Shown: positions 33,765-42,221 of the stretch, piece after piece
Layout: each line of letters begins with the position of its first letter
How positions within the stretch are numbered: the stretch's first letter is position 1
Assembly: GCA_017483575.1 (NCBI GenBank)
Contig: JAFUWF010000008.1
Coordinates: 1 to 59,442, forward strand
Length of the DNA stretch: 59,442 bases
Direction: 5' to 3'
Origin: Bacteroidales bacterium
GTDB lineage: Bacteria > Bacteroidota > Bacteroidia > Bacteroidales > P3
Notes under the pieces: model-generated
Told to the model about the DNA's origin: nothing
Databases searched by the model: none
What the model saw: only the letters and a program-made list of their open reading frames with translations
Program-made: the position numbers and the translations under genes

Positions 33765-36323
33765 GACCCATTTCCGCAGGGCATTCACGGCAGGTGACGG
33801 CTCGCTGGGGGAATCGTCGTAATTGTGGAGGGCGTGGAAGTGGTGGAAGCGGCCGTCGAGGATATACTCAAAATGGGTCAGGACAGGCGAAAGACCTAAT
33901 CGCTGCCCAAGGAAGCTGTTGATGTTTTCGTCGTCGACGGCCCTCAGGAGGGCTGTCAGCGTGTCCCGTTCGGCGGCGGTGAGCGCGCGCTTGTGGACGA
34001 TGAGACTGTCGGAATAGTGGTCGGGGTCCTGGTCGATGGTGGTGTCGAAGGGGTCGGTGAGGTCGAAGGTGTTGAAGAGTTCTTTGTCGTAGAGGGTGTC
34101 GTTCTCGATGCGGCGGCAGTAGACAGAGCCGCCATGGTGGTCAACCCAATGGTATCGCAGCACGGGACCTTGCCGCGAAGGCACCAGCAGGCTGGGCTCG
34201 TCCATGGGCGTCAGCAACTCGGCATAGCGGCGCGAGTGTTCGGCGACATCGAGCATGGACGCGAGGTAGTCGTTATCGTAGTAATAGTAAAGGAAGTCCT
34301 CGGTGGGCAGGGGCAGGTACTGCAGGCTGTCGTAGGGCGGCGGGGCCTTCAGCAAGCTGTCGCCGTGGAGGTGGAGGAAGTCGTCGAGTTGGCGCAGGGG
34401 GTAGTAGAGGTAATTGTAGCGGCGAGGGTCGCTCTGGTAGAGCGGCAGGAGGTAGCGGTAGGCGCTGTCGGCGGCGTGGGGATAGGTCTGCCATGAGGGC
34501 ATGCGGTAGAGGAGGAACTCGTTGTAGTAGAGTTGTCCCAGGCGGAAGGCGTCGCCCTGCAGGGTGGCCGTCAGCGAGTCCAGGTAGCGGTCCTTCGCGG
34601 CCTTGGTGGGCAGGATGCAGCGGCTGCTGTCGAGGGTAAGGTACAGGGTGTCGGTCTCCTCATCGTCCTCGCGGCGGAAATACTGCAACTCGGAATGGTA
34701 GTGGCCGGCGGCGCGACGCTCTTTCTCGGCAATGAAAAAGCCGGTGCCGGCGGGGACGTTGCGGAAGAGGCACTCGTGGTTGTCGACGTGGCTGTCCCAG
34801 GCGGCGTTTTCCTCGACGACGGCGGTGTCCACCCCGTCGATGTAGAGCAGCATGGGACCGAGGGCGCGTTGGTTGGCCGAGTAGGCGACGCGCAGGTCAA
34901 TGCGGCGGTGCTCGATGCGGAGGGTGTCGAGCAGGGTGTCGCTGCGCAGGCGGACGGTGCGCTCGTAGGGCTCGTATTCGGGAAACTCGATGCGCAGCGT
35001 GTATTTGCCCTCGGGGGCATAGAAGTGGGTGGGGGTGTCGCCGGAAGGCGAGGTGGTGTTGCGGTAGTTCTTGCCCGTGAGGGTGATGTGAGCGTGGTAG
35101 ATATCCTTGCCCGTCAGGGCGCTGACGATGGGGAACGAGAGACGGTGGGTATAGCGCCGCCACAGGCGGTCGAGGAAGAAGTAGAGGGGCGCCGTCTCGG
35201 GGTGCCTCTCAGGATTGAAGCATATCACGTTGCGATAGCCGTCGGGGCCGGAATATTCGATGTGGACGGTCTGTGCGTCGATGGCCATGCCGTCGTCGAG
35301 GTAGTCTCGGTCGCCGAGGAGGCGCAGCGAGTCGATGCAGACCGCCAGGGTGTCCAGCTCGGCGCGCGTCAGCTTGACGCTCCAGCGCTCCAGCTGGCTG
35401 GCCTCCTCGGGGTGGAAGGACTCGGAGCAGGTTGCGAAGTGCAGACGGCCATCCTCGACGCGCAGGGTGGTGGTGTTGCCCAGACCACTATAGTAGAGTA
35501 TGCGCACGGCGGGCTTGCGGCGACGGGGGTAGACAAGGCTCGGCTCGCCCAGCGAGTTGAACTCTACGGCGAGGTTGTCGTTGTAGTTCTGCGCATGGGA
35601 GAAGCGCTGGAAGAGGGCGGTGGCGGTGTCGTCGAGCCAGTCGGCGGGCACCTCGGGCCGTGGCGTCACCCAGCGGCCGTCCGGGGCTTTGGGAGAACGC
35701 ACACGACGGTCGGGCTTCTGCCCGAGGGCATGTTCCAGTTGGCGGATGGGGTAGTAGAGGTAATCGTAGCGCCGGGGGGGCTGATGGTAGCAGTAGCGGA
35801 AGTAGTGCAGCGCCGTGTCGCGCGAGAAGGTACGCCAGCGCGGCAGGGGAAAGTGCAGGTCGTTGTCGTAGAGGTCGGCCAGGTAGAAGTAGTAGGGGTC
35901 GTTCATCGGCATGCCGTAGAGGGTGTCGACATGCTGCAGGTCGTCTTTCAGCTCCGCCTCGCGGACGCGTAGGACGGAGTCTCGATGGTGGCGCGAAGGC
36001 CATGACGACGTAGGGTGATAGAGATGTGACGGGTCAGTGCCGTCGACAACGGTGTCGTGCTGCAGGTCGAGCACCAGCAGTGGGCAGAAGGCGCAGTCGA
36101 CGAGACAGCGCCCCCTAGGCAGCATGGCGGCGATGCGGCCCGACGAGTCGGCGGTCAGGTAGAGGGCGGTGTCGAGAGCGTCGCAGCAAACGGTGGCCTC
36201 GGCTCTGATCTCGGGATACTGTTTTGTCATGTCGACTATCCGGACCTCCAGCCTGACGTTCTGCCCGACGGCGGCAAAAGGCCCCGCCAGCAGCAGCATG
36301 ATGTAGCAAAGCGTTTTTCGCAT
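33747..36323 (-). CDS. Exported protein of unknown function with internal duplication
   Basis: An 858-residue protein, signal peptide 1-20 (ending AVGQ), no membrane segment after that. I do not recognise the family. It contains two related modules. The N-terminal half has YLADLYDNDLHFPLPRW, then PPRRYDYLYYPIRQLEHAL and later LGEPSLVYPRRR. The C-terminal half has LYYNEFLLYRMPSW, then DPRRYNYLYYPLRQLDDFL and MDEPSLLVPSRQ, each followed by a beta-rich stretch and a similar end. A carboxypeptidase-regulatory-like beta segment (around 420-460) lies between. Probably periplasmic or surface. The gene follows DUF2807 by 7 bases. Confidence 0.7.
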   Translation of the reverse strand: MRKTLCYIMLLLAGPFAAVGQNVRLEVRIVDMTKQYPEIRAEATVCCDALDTALYLTADSSGRIAAMLPRGRCLVDCAFCPLLVLDLQHDTVVDGTDPSHLYHPTSSWPSRHHRDSVLRVREAELKDDLQHVDTLYGMPMNDPYYFYLADLYDNDLHFPLPRWRTFSRDTALHYFRYCYHQPPRRYDYLYYPIRQLEHALGQKPDRRVRSPKAPDGRWVTPRPEVPADWLDDTATALFQRFSHAQNYNDNLAVEFNSLGEPSLVYPRRRKPAVRILYYSGLGNTTTLRVEDGRLHFATCSESFHPEEASQLERWSVKLTRAELDTLAVCIDSLRLLGDRDYLDDGMAIDAQTVHIEYSGPDGYRNVICFNPERHPETAPLYFFLDRLWRRYTHRLSFPIVSALTGKDIYHAHITLTGKNYRNTTSPSGDTPTHFYAPEGKYTLRIEFPEYEPYERTVRLRSDTLLDTLRIEHRRIDLRVAYSANQRALGPMLLYIDGVDTAVVEENAAWDSHVDNHECLFRNVPAGTGFFIAEKERRAAGHYHSELQYFRREDDEETDTLYLTLDSSRCILPTKAAKDRYLDSLTATLQGDAFRLGQLYYNEFLLYRMPSWQTYPHAADSAYRYLLPLYQSDPRRYNYLYYPLRQLDDFLHLHGDSLLKAPPPYDSLQYLPLPTEDFLYYYYDNDYLASMLDVAEHSRRYAELLTPMDEPSLLVPSRQGPVLRYHWVDHHGGSVYCRRIENDTLYDKELFNTFDLTDPFDTTIDQDPDHYSDSLIVHKRALTAAERDTLTALLRAVDDENINSFLGQRLGLSPVLTHFEYILDGRFHHFHALHNYDDSPSEPSPAVNALRKWVSTLLE

Positions 36324-36330
36324 AAACGTG

Positions 36331-37095
36331 CTATTTGTGTGTCACGGTGGACACATCACTCGTCGGGCAGTTCACCACCACCGGGCGACCGATATAGACT
36401 AGTTGGCTGGCGTTCTTCACAGGCACATGCATGCGCTCCGTGCACCACAGGATGGCGTGGCTGGCGCCGTCTATCGTGCCCTCGATGCGTTTCACTTCGA
36501 ACTTCTCGGCATCCAGACTGCTGGCCTCAATCATTTTGAGTTCCATCTTTTTCAGCGCGCGGCCGCGGACCTCGGCCGTCGAGGCGGCGGAGAGGTTGAG
36601 CGAGATGTTCTCCACGGCGGCATGCACCTTCAGGTCCGACGCGCCGGCCTGCTCGATGCTTATCTGCTTGCCCTCGAATCTTCCCCGCAGCGACGAGCTG
36701 CCCGTCAGGTAGATGTCCAGCGCCTCGCGCTCTATCTTGCCCATCTGGAGGCTGGCGGCACCGTTGACTTCGATGTAATTCACACTCATTCGGGCCGGCA
36801 CCAGCACGCGTGGACGCTCTTTCAGCTTGAAACGGATGTCCCTCCGCATGGCGATGCGCAGCGTGCCGTCCGCCTGCTCCACCGTCAGGTGTTTCTGCAC
36901 CGTCTCCGGCGCGTAGACGCGGATGTCTTTCACCGTGTCGGTCAGCGCCACGTCGAAGGCGGCGTTGACTATCAGTTGCTCGTAGTCACCCTGCAAGGCA
37001 ATCGATTTGTAGGTCACCTTCGGCGCTGCGGCAAAGCCCATGGTAGCCATCGCCATGGCCACCACCGCTATCATCGCTAAAATCTTCTTTACCAT
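36331..37095 (-). CDS. DUF2807 (GIN domain) exported protein
   Basis: A 254-residue protein with signal peptide (start MVKKILAMIAVVAMAMA, ending FAAA). A right-handed beta-repeat region follows with the GASxLxV / ASSLxG-type repeats of DUF2807 head domains (EVNGAASLQMG, TGSSSLRG, QAGASDLKVH, EASSLDAEKF). Such proteins are common in Bacteroidetes and are annotated as putative adhesin heads; function is not established. I chose 37095 because it gives the signal peptide; the longer frame adds 22 unlikely residues. Confidence 0.8.
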   Translation of the reverse strand: MVKKILAMIAVVAMAMATMGFAAAPKVTYKSIALQGDYEQLIVNAAFDVALTDTVKDIRVYAPETVQKHLTVEQADGTLRIAMRRDIRFKLKERPRVLVPARMSVNYIEVNGAASLQMGKIEREALDIYLTGSSSLRGRFEGKQISIEQAGASDLKVHAAVENISLNLSAASTAEVRGRALKKMELKMIEASSLDAEKFEVKRIEGTIDGASHAILWCTERMHVPVKNASQLVYIGRPVVVNCPTSDVSTVTHK

Positions 37096-37144
37096 ACTAT
37101 ATGAAATTAATTTGCTATTGTCCTTCTCACTCCCTCTCACTTCC

Positions 37145-37807
37145 TCAGAAACTAAACACATACCTCACAATGTTGCTTCCCATTCGCAGCGCCTTCTGCC
37201 GCGTGGCCTGGCTGTCGTTGTGCACGTCGGGGTCCTCCCAGCCGTCGCCGAGGTCGCACTCCCAAGTGAAGAAGCACACCAGCCGCCCCTCCCATATCAG
37301 GCCGTAGCCTTTCGGTGGCTTGTTGTCGTGTTCGTGGATTTTCGGCAGGCCGTTGGGGAACTGGTACTTCTGGTGGTAGATGGGGTGGGAGAAGGGCAGC
37401 TCCACCCACTCCAGTTCGGGGAACACCTTCTTCATCATGGGCATGATGAAATCCTTCATGCCGTAGTTGTCGTCGATGTGGAGGAACCCGCCGCCGATGA
37501 GGTAGGTGCGTAGGTTCTGCGCCTCGCGGTCGCTGAAGACCACGTTGCCGTGGCCCGTCATGTGCAGCAGGGGGTAGTTGAAGATCTCCGCGCTGCCCAC
37601 GTCCACGGTGGCATAGTCGGGCTTGAGGCCCATCTGCTGGTCCTGGTTGCAGAAGGCAATGAGGTTGGTGAGCGACGTGGGGTTGGCGTACCAGTCGCCA
37701 CCGCCGCCGTACTTCAGCAGGGCTATCTGCGGCTGCGCGCAGAGTTGGCTTGACATTCCGAGCAATCCGATTGTTCCGAATAATCCGAGTATTCTGAAAA
37801 GTTTCAT
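37145..37807 (-). CDS. DUF4159 domain protein
   Basis: A 220-residue exported protein: signal peptide (about 1-24, ending LCAQ) and a DUF4159 domain with ALLKYGGGGDWYANPTSL, HMTGHGNVVFSD and GGGFLHIDDNYG. Members resemble glutamine-amidotransferase-like folds and usually occur in Bacteroidetes membrane or secretion-related clusters; function is unknown. The signal peptide is coded partly by a 9-nt TCCGA repeat (37754-37799). Its ATG overlaps the rsmE stop by four bases. Confidence 0.85.
   Translation of the reverse strand: MKLFRILGLFGTIGLLGMSSQLCAQPQIALLKYGGGGDWYANPTSLTNLIAFCNQDQQMGLKPDYATVDVGSAEIFNYPLLHMTGHGNVVFSDREAQNLRTYLIGGGFLHIDDNYGMKDFIMPMMKKVFPELEWVELPFSHPIYHQKYQFPNGLPKIHEHDNKPPKGYGLIWEGRLVCFFTWECDLGDGWEDPDVHNDSQATRQKALRMGSNIVRYVFSF
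37754..37799. repeat. 9-nt TCCGA-type repeat in the DUF4159 signal peptide
   Basis: Five nine-base units (ATTCCGAGC, AATCCGATT, GTTCCGAAT, AATCCGAGT, ATTCTGAAA), in frame, coding ILGLFGTIGLLG of the signal peptide. Confidence 0.65.
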
Positions 37808-38519
37808 AGGTCGTTAATTAGGTTAAACGCTACGGTGGCATAGAGCGCCGCCGTCTCTGTGCGGAGGCGGCTGGGTCCGAGGCTCACGGGCTGGAAGCCC
37901 TGCTCCAGGGCCAGGGCTATCTCCTCCTCCGAGAAGTCGCCCTCGGGGCCTATGAGCACGACGGCGTCGCGGCCGGGTGTCAGCGCCGAGGCCAGGGGCG
38001 TGCGCGGCTGGTCGGCTTCGCAGTGGGCGATGAGCCGGAGCGCCGGCGTCCCGCCGGCATAATTGTTCAGCCAGTCGCGCAGCCTGACGGCGGGGTTGAT
38101 GCGTGGCAGGGTGAGGTGCAGGCTCTGCTTCATGGCGCTGAGGGCTATGCGCTCCAGACGGTCGGTCTTGAGGAAAGAACGCTCGCTGTGGTCGCAGTCC
38201 AGCAACGTAATCTCGTCCACGCCCACCTCCACGGCCTTCTCCACCAGCCATTCCATGCGCGACGGGTTCTTGGTCGGTGCCACGGCCAGGTGCAGTTTAG
38301 TGGCTTTCCACTTTCCACTTTCCACTTTTCGCTTTCCACCACGCAGGCCCTGTCGTCGGCCGTCACCACGCGGCAACGGTACAGGTGCCCCTGCCCGTCG
38401 GTGACGTTGATGTCGTCGCCCTCGCGCAGCCGTAGCACCCGCACGGCGTGGCGGCTCTCCTCGCTGTCCAGCGTGGCAAATCCCGTGTCTGTTATGTCTT
38501 TACAGTAGAATAGTTGCAT
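37804..38519 (-). pseudogene. rsmE: 16S rRNA m3U1498 methyltransferase RsmE, frame broken at a 7-nt tract
   Basis: Two parts in different frames together make a full RsmE. The N-terminal PUA-like part (38519 to about 38340) starts MQLFYCKDI and includes SRHAVRVLRLREGD. The C-terminal SPOUT domain (38304 to 37804) has AVAPTKNPSRMEWLVEKAVEVGV, LIGPEGDFSEEEI and LGPSRLRTETA. Between them lie five 7-base units (38305-38339). Thirty-five bases leave the second part out of frame; 21 or 42 bases (three or six units) would join them. The tract sits at the interdomain linker, where extra residues should be tolerated. Either a phase-variable OFF state, an inactive gene, or a repeat miscount in the assembly. 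It overlaps DUF4159 (ATGA) and follows mnmA by 7 bases. Confidence 0.85.
38305..38339 (-). repeat. Frame-setting 7-nt tract in rsmE
   Basis: Gene strand: GTGGAAA, GCGAAAA, then three GTGGAAA units. Copy number decides whether the PUA and SPOUT parts are read in one frame. Confidence 0.85.
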
Positions 38520-38526
38520 AGCCGTG

Positions 38527-39717
38527 TTATATAATCATGCCCGTGGCGAGCACCAGGTGGGCGTCCTTGTCGTATATCGTAGCATACTGGCCGGCGGCGA
38601 TGCCCTGGATGGGTTCGCCGCTCTCGATGACCACCAGCCCGTCGTCCGTAGGCCGCAGCATCCCCGGGTGGAACTCCGGCGTGTGGCGTATCTTGAATTT
38701 GATTTGCACCCCCTCGCTATCAAGCTGCTCCCCTAAGATAGGGGAGCTGTCAGCCGCTTGTCGGCTGACTGAGGAGTGTGTGCGGAGGGTCGTGTCTGGC
38801 CATACTCCGCTTAGCAGATGGAACCCCATGAGCCGGATGCGGTCGCCGTACTGCTCCTTGGGATCGTAGCCCTGGCTGACGTAGAGGACGTTCTCCTCGA
38901 TGTCCTTCCTCACCACGAACCACGGTCCCCCGCTGAGGTAGAGGCCCTTGCGCTGGCCGATGGTGTGGAACCAATAGCCCTTGTGCGTTCCCAGCACTTT
39001 GCCCGTCTCCAGCTCCACAATCTTGCCTTCGCGCTCGCCGAGGTAGCGGCGGATGAAGTCGTTGTAGTTGATTTTGCCCAGGAAGCAGATGCCCTGCGAG
39101 TCCTTGCGCGTGGCGCTGGGCAGGCCCGCAGCGGCGGCCACCGCGCGCACCTCGCTCTTCATCATCTCCCCGATGGGGAACATCAGTTTCTCTATCTGGC
39201 GGTATTCCAGCTGCGAGAGGAAGTCCGTCTGGTCCTTCACCGGGTCCACCGCCGTTGCCAGGAATTGAAAATTGAGAGTTGAAAATTGAGAATTATTTGC
39301 CGCGTCAGCCGAATTTTCAATTTTCAATCTTAAACTCTCAATTCTCGCGTAGTGCCCGGTGGCGATGCGCTCGTAGTCCTTGCCACGGCGGTCGTCGAAG
39401 GCGCCGAACTTGATGAGCTTGTTGCACATCACGTCGGGGTTCGGCGTCAACCCCTTGCGCACGCTCTCGATGGTGTAGCTCACCACGTTGTCCCAGTACT
39501 CCTTGTGCAGGTTCACCTCCTCGAAGCGGCAACCGTAATGGTGCGCTATCCACTGCGTTATTTCGATGTCCTCTTCGGCGGGACAGTCTATGTAGCCATC
39601 CTCATCCTCCATGCCGATGCGGATGTAGAAGATGTCCGGCGTGTAGCCCTGCTCCTTCAGCAGGTGCACCACCACCGAGCTGTCCACGCCTCCTGATACC
39701 AATGCTGCAATATTCAT
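38527..39717 (-). CDS. mnmA: tRNA 2-thiouridylase MnmA with two inserted repeats
   Basis: A 396-residue enzyme thiolating U34 of tRNA Lys, Glu and Gln. PP-loop SGGVDSS near the start, catalytic cysteines in [13 protein letters not shown] and SQGICFLGK, and the C-terminal beta-barrel end. Start ATG 39717 ([10 protein letters not shown]) fits homology. Two foreign-looking stretches are in frame. One, about residues 125-152, is coded by paired AAAATTG tracts (39263-39345). The other, about 312-336, is coded by a palindromic element (38711-38785) placed before the KIRHTP strand. Both lie between conserved motifs, so the enzyme may still work. rsmE starts 7 bases downstream. Confidence 0.9.
   Translation of the reverse strand: MNIAALVSGGVDSSVVVHLLKEQGYTPDIFYIRIGMEDEDGYIDCPAEEDIEITQWIAHHYGCRFEEVNLHKEYWDNVVSYTIESVRKGLTPNPDVMCNKLIKFGAFDDRRGKDYERIATGHYARIESLRLKIENSADAANNSQFSTLNFQFLATAVDPVKDQTDFLSQLEYRQIEKLMFPIGEMMKSEVRAVAAAAGLPSATRKDSQGICFLGKINYNDFIRRYLGEREGKIVELETGKVLGTHKGYWFHTIGQRKGLYLSGGPWFVVRKDIEENVLYVSQGYDPKEQYGDRIRLMGFHLLSGVWPDTTLRTHSSVSRQAADSSPILGEQLDSEGVQIKFKIRHTPEFHPGMLRPTDDGLVVIESGEPIQGIAAGQYATIYDKDAHLVLATGMII
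38711..38785 (-). repeat. Palindromic interspersed element, copy 2, inside mnmA
   Basis: Gene strand: ACACACTCCTCAGTCAGCC, a GGCTGAC/GTCAGCC stem, then CTCCCCTA / TTAGGGGAG and a GATAGC end. It matches the 432-504 copy and adds 25 residues in frame with no stop codon. Confidence 0.7.
39263..39345. repeat. Inverted pair of 7-nt tracts inside mnmA
   Basis: AAAATTG-type units at 39263-39294 face TTTTCAA-type units at 39311-39345 across an 11-base GC-rich spacer, so the RNA can form a hairpin. In frame. Confidence 0.65.
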
Positions 39718-39760
39718 ACCTCCCATAACGCGTATGCGAGAAAATTATTGTTTCCTCCGG

Positions 39761-39768
39761 CAAAAATA
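39761..39768 (-). promoter_or_regulatory. -7 box of the mnmA unit
   Basis: TATTTTTG on the minus strand, 43 bases before the mnmA ATG. I see no convincing TTTG at the -33 position. Confidence 0.35.
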
Positions 39769-39820
39769 CACGCCTGTAGATCCAGCGTCACACTTTTTTT
39801 CTTTCGGTTGGAAAAGTTTT

Positions 39821-39852
39821 TTTGGCCATATCGGGAAAAAGTTGTAATTTTA
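39821..39852 (+). promoter_or_regulatory. recJ promoter
   Basis: TTTG (39821-39824), 20 bases, then TAATTTTA (39845-39852), 13 bases before the ATG: a short leader. Confidence 0.6.
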
Positions 39853-39865
39853 CACCCAGAAAAAT

Positions 39866-41704
39866 ATGAAAGAAAAACGTTGGATAATTAGAGAAGACTA
39901 TGATTTAGAGACTGTTGAAAAACTTGCGGCATCGTTGGGCGTTGACAAAATCATTGCCACTCTGCTTGTAGAGCGGGGTGTCACCACCTTTGAAGAGGCA
40001 CGCCGTTTCTTCCGACCGGGACTGGATCAGATCCACGACCCCTTCCTCATGAAAGGCATGAAGCAGGCCATCGACCGTATCAACGAGGCCATCCGACAAC
40101 AGGAACGCATCATGGTTTATGGCGACTACGACGTCGACGGCACGTCGGCCGTAGCGCTGGTCTACTCGTATCTCCGCGAGTTGGACCGCAATATCGATTT
40201 CTACATCCCCGACCGCGAGCGCGAGGGCTACGGCATCTCCTACCAGGGCATCGACTATGCCCGCGAGACGGGCGTCAAACTCATCATCGCCCTCGACTGT
40301 GGCATCAAGGCCATGGAGCAGGTCGACTACGCCAAGCAGTACGGCATCGACTTCATCATCGGCGACCACCACCTGCCCGGCGACGAGGTGCCGAAGGCAG
40401 TGGCTGTGCTCGACCCCAAGCAGGAAGACTGCCCCTATCCCTACAAGGAACTCTCCGGCTGCGGCATCGGCTTCAAGATTGTGGAAGCCCACCTCGAACA
40501 GCGTCTAGGCGTACGCCTGTGCGACCTGCCCGAGCAGCTCGACAACGCCCGTCGCCAACGCCAGGAGGACCTCAAGCTCCGTCTGCTGAAGTACCTGGAC
40601 CTCGTGGCCGTCAGCATCGCCAGCGACATCGTGCCCATCATGGGCGAGAACCGCGTGCTGGCCTTCTTCGGCTTGCGTGTGCTCAACACCAAGCCGCGTC
40701 CTGGTATCGAGGCCATCCTCAAGTACGGCCATGTGGACCGCCGCAAGGCCGACCAGCCCGACCAATCCGAGGCTTCGGACCAGGGCAAGAATGGATACTT
40801 CGAGAAAGAACTGACCATTACGGACCTCGTCTTCCTTGTGGGCCCCCGCATCAACGCCGCCGGCCGCATCCGCTCGGCCTTCGATTCCGTGCGCCTCATG
40901 CTTACCGAGGACCCCTCCATCGCCCGCCGTCTGGCCGACGACATCAATACCTACAACGTGGAACGCAAGGACCTCGACACCGCCGCCACCGAGGAGGCCA
41001 AGCGCCGCATAGACTTTGACCCCTTCTACAAAGGTCGCAAGTCGCTGGTGCTCTTCGACGAGCATTGGCATCGCGGCGTGGTGGGCATCGTGGCCAGCCG
41101 CATCGTCGAGGCCTACTACAAACCCACCATCGTCTTCACCCGTGGCAGCGACGACCTCATCACCGGCTCCGCCCGCTCGGTCAAGGAGTTCGACGTGCAT
41201 GAGGCCCTGGAGAAATGCGCCGACCTGCTGGAGCACTTCGGTGGACACAAGTGCGCCGCCGGCGTCTCGCTCCGCCAGGAGAACATGCGCGCCTTCATCG
41301 ACCGCTTCGAGCAGCTGGTGCGCGAGGGCATGGGAGCCGAAGAGGCCCTGCCCGAAATCGAGGTGGATACCGAACTGGGCTTCTCCCAGATTACCCCCAA
41401 GTTCCTTCGCATCCTCAAGCAGTTCGCCCCCTTTGGTCCGGAGAACAACGTCCCCGTCTTCGTTACGCGCGAACTGGTGGATACCGGCAACGCCCGCATC
41501 GTGGGCTCCAACCACCTCAAGTTCAATGCCATCCCCATCTCCGAACGCTCCGCCCCCTATCCTGCCATCGCCTTCCAGATGGGCGAGTGCATCAACCGCA
41601 TGCGTACCGACCGCTTCGACCTCTGCTATCAGCTCGAAGAGAACTACTGGCGCGGCCGTACGGAGATACAGCTCAACGTCAAAGACATCAAGTTCAACTA
41701 TTGA
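39866..41704 (+). CDS. recJ: Single-strand-specific exonuclease RecJ
   Basis: A 612-residue DHH-family 5'-3' exonuclease of recombination and mismatch repair. DYDVDGTSA (87-95), DHH at 167-169, the DHHA1 nucleotide motif GGHKCAAG, and a C-terminal OB-like domain. A short DQPDQSEASDQG stretch (about 297-308) is coded by a 9-nt TCCGA-type repeat (40751-40784) at a point between motifs. Length normal. A strong bidirectional terminator follows, and the tRNA genes converge from the other side. Confidence 0.95.
   Translation: MKEKRWIIREDYDLETVEKLAASLGVDKIIATLLVERGVTTFEEARRFFRPGLDQIHDPFLMKGMKQAIDRINEAIRQQERIMVYGDYDVDGTSAVALVYSYLRELDRNIDFYIPDREREGYGISYQGIDYARETGVKLIIALDCGIKAMEQVDYAKQYGIDFIIGDHHLPGDEVPKAVAVLDPKQEDCPYPYKELSGCGIGFKIVEAHLEQRLGVRLCDLPEQLDNARRQRQEDLKLRLLKYLDLVAVSIASDIVPIMGENRVLAFFGLRVLNTKPRPGIEAILKYGHVDRRKADQPDQSEASDQGKNGYFEKELTITDLVFLVGPRINAAGRIRSAFDSVRLMLTEDPSIARRLADDINTYNVERKDLDTAATEEAKRRIDFDPFYKGRKSLVLFDEHWHRGVVGIVASRIVEAYYKPTIVFTRGSDDLITGSARSVKEFDVHEALEKCADLLEHFGGHKCAAGVSLRQENMRAFIDRFEQLVREGMGAEEALPEIEVDTELGFSQITPKFLRILKQFAPFGPENNVPVFVTRELVDTGNARIVGSNHLKFNAIPISERSAPYPAIAFQMGECINRMRTDRFDLCYQLEENYWRGRTEIQLNVKDIKFNY
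40751..40784. repeat. 9-nt TCCGA-type repeat inside recJ
   Basis: Units CAGCCCGAC, CAATCCGAG, GCTTCGGAC in frame. Same type as in rpoN and the DUF4159 gene. Confidence 0.5.
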
Positions 41705-41711
41705 AAACAAC

Positions 41712-41739
41712 AAAAGCCACCTCTATCGGGGTGGCTTTT
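41712..41739. terminator. Bidirectional terminator after recJ
   Basis: AAAAGCCACC and GGTGGCTTTT form a stem with A/T runs on both sides. It serves recJ on plus and the tRNA-Leu transcripts on minus. Confidence 0.85.
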
Positions 41740-41751
41740 AAAATGAAAAAA

Positions 41752-41782
41752 AAGAAGAAGACCTCATTTGGTCTTCTCTTTT
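41752..41782 (-). terminator. Terminator of tRNA-Leu(CAG)
   Basis: AGAAGACC and GGTCTTCT stem with T-rich tail on the minus strand, directly behind the tRNA 3' end. Confidence 0.65.
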
Positions 41783-41867
<85 letters not shown>

Positions 41868-41891
41868 ATCTGGTAGCTTTCTTTGAAAGCA

Positions 41892-41912
41892 AAAGACGTT
41901 GTTTGGACGTCT
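41892..41912 (-). terminator. Short hairpin between the two tRNA-Leu genes
   Basis: AAAGACGT and ACGTCTTT stem on the minus strand followed by T-rich sequence. It may end or process the upstream tRNA transcript. Confidence 0.45.
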
Positions 41913-41923
41913 TTCTTCTTTCG

Positions 41924-42006
41924 TGCCCAGGACAAGACTTGAACTTGCACCGCCTATGGCGACTACCCCCTCAAAGTAGCGTGTCTACCAATTCCACCAC
42001 CTGGGC
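41924..42006 (-). tRNA. tRNA-Leu(GAG), CCA not encoded
   Basis: 83 bases. Acceptor GCCCAGG, D-loop GGTGGAATTGGTAGAC, anticodon stem CTACT/GGTAG with loop TTGAGGG giving GAG, long variable arm, T-arm GTTCAAGTC. The discriminator A is followed by CGA rather than CCA, unlike its neighbour. Reads CUC/CUU codons. Confidence 0.9.
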
Positions 42007-42159
42007 AAAACTTTCATCTTTTTCTCTCGAAAGCGGGTGCAAAAGTACAAACTTTTTCTGATATGGCAAAACTTTTTTTTATCCGAGAACTGAAAATATG
42101 GAATTACGGATTGATTTTTAGTGCATTGTGATTATGAAAAATTTTCAATCCAATATCAT

Positions 42160-42196
42160 AAAAGGAGGCAAAACCACCGCGGTTTTGCCTCCTTTT
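42160..42196. terminator. Strong terminator of the 1518-residue gene
   Basis: AAAAGGAGGCAAAACC pairs with GGTTTTGCCTCCTTTT (16 bp, 5-base loop), with A/T runs on both sides, 26 bases past the stop on the minus strand. The stretch between it and the tRNA genes (42007-42159) shows A/T-rich sequence and no gene. Confidence 0.85.
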
Positions 42197-42221
42197 ATTT
42201 GTTTTTTCGGTGTGTCGACCA

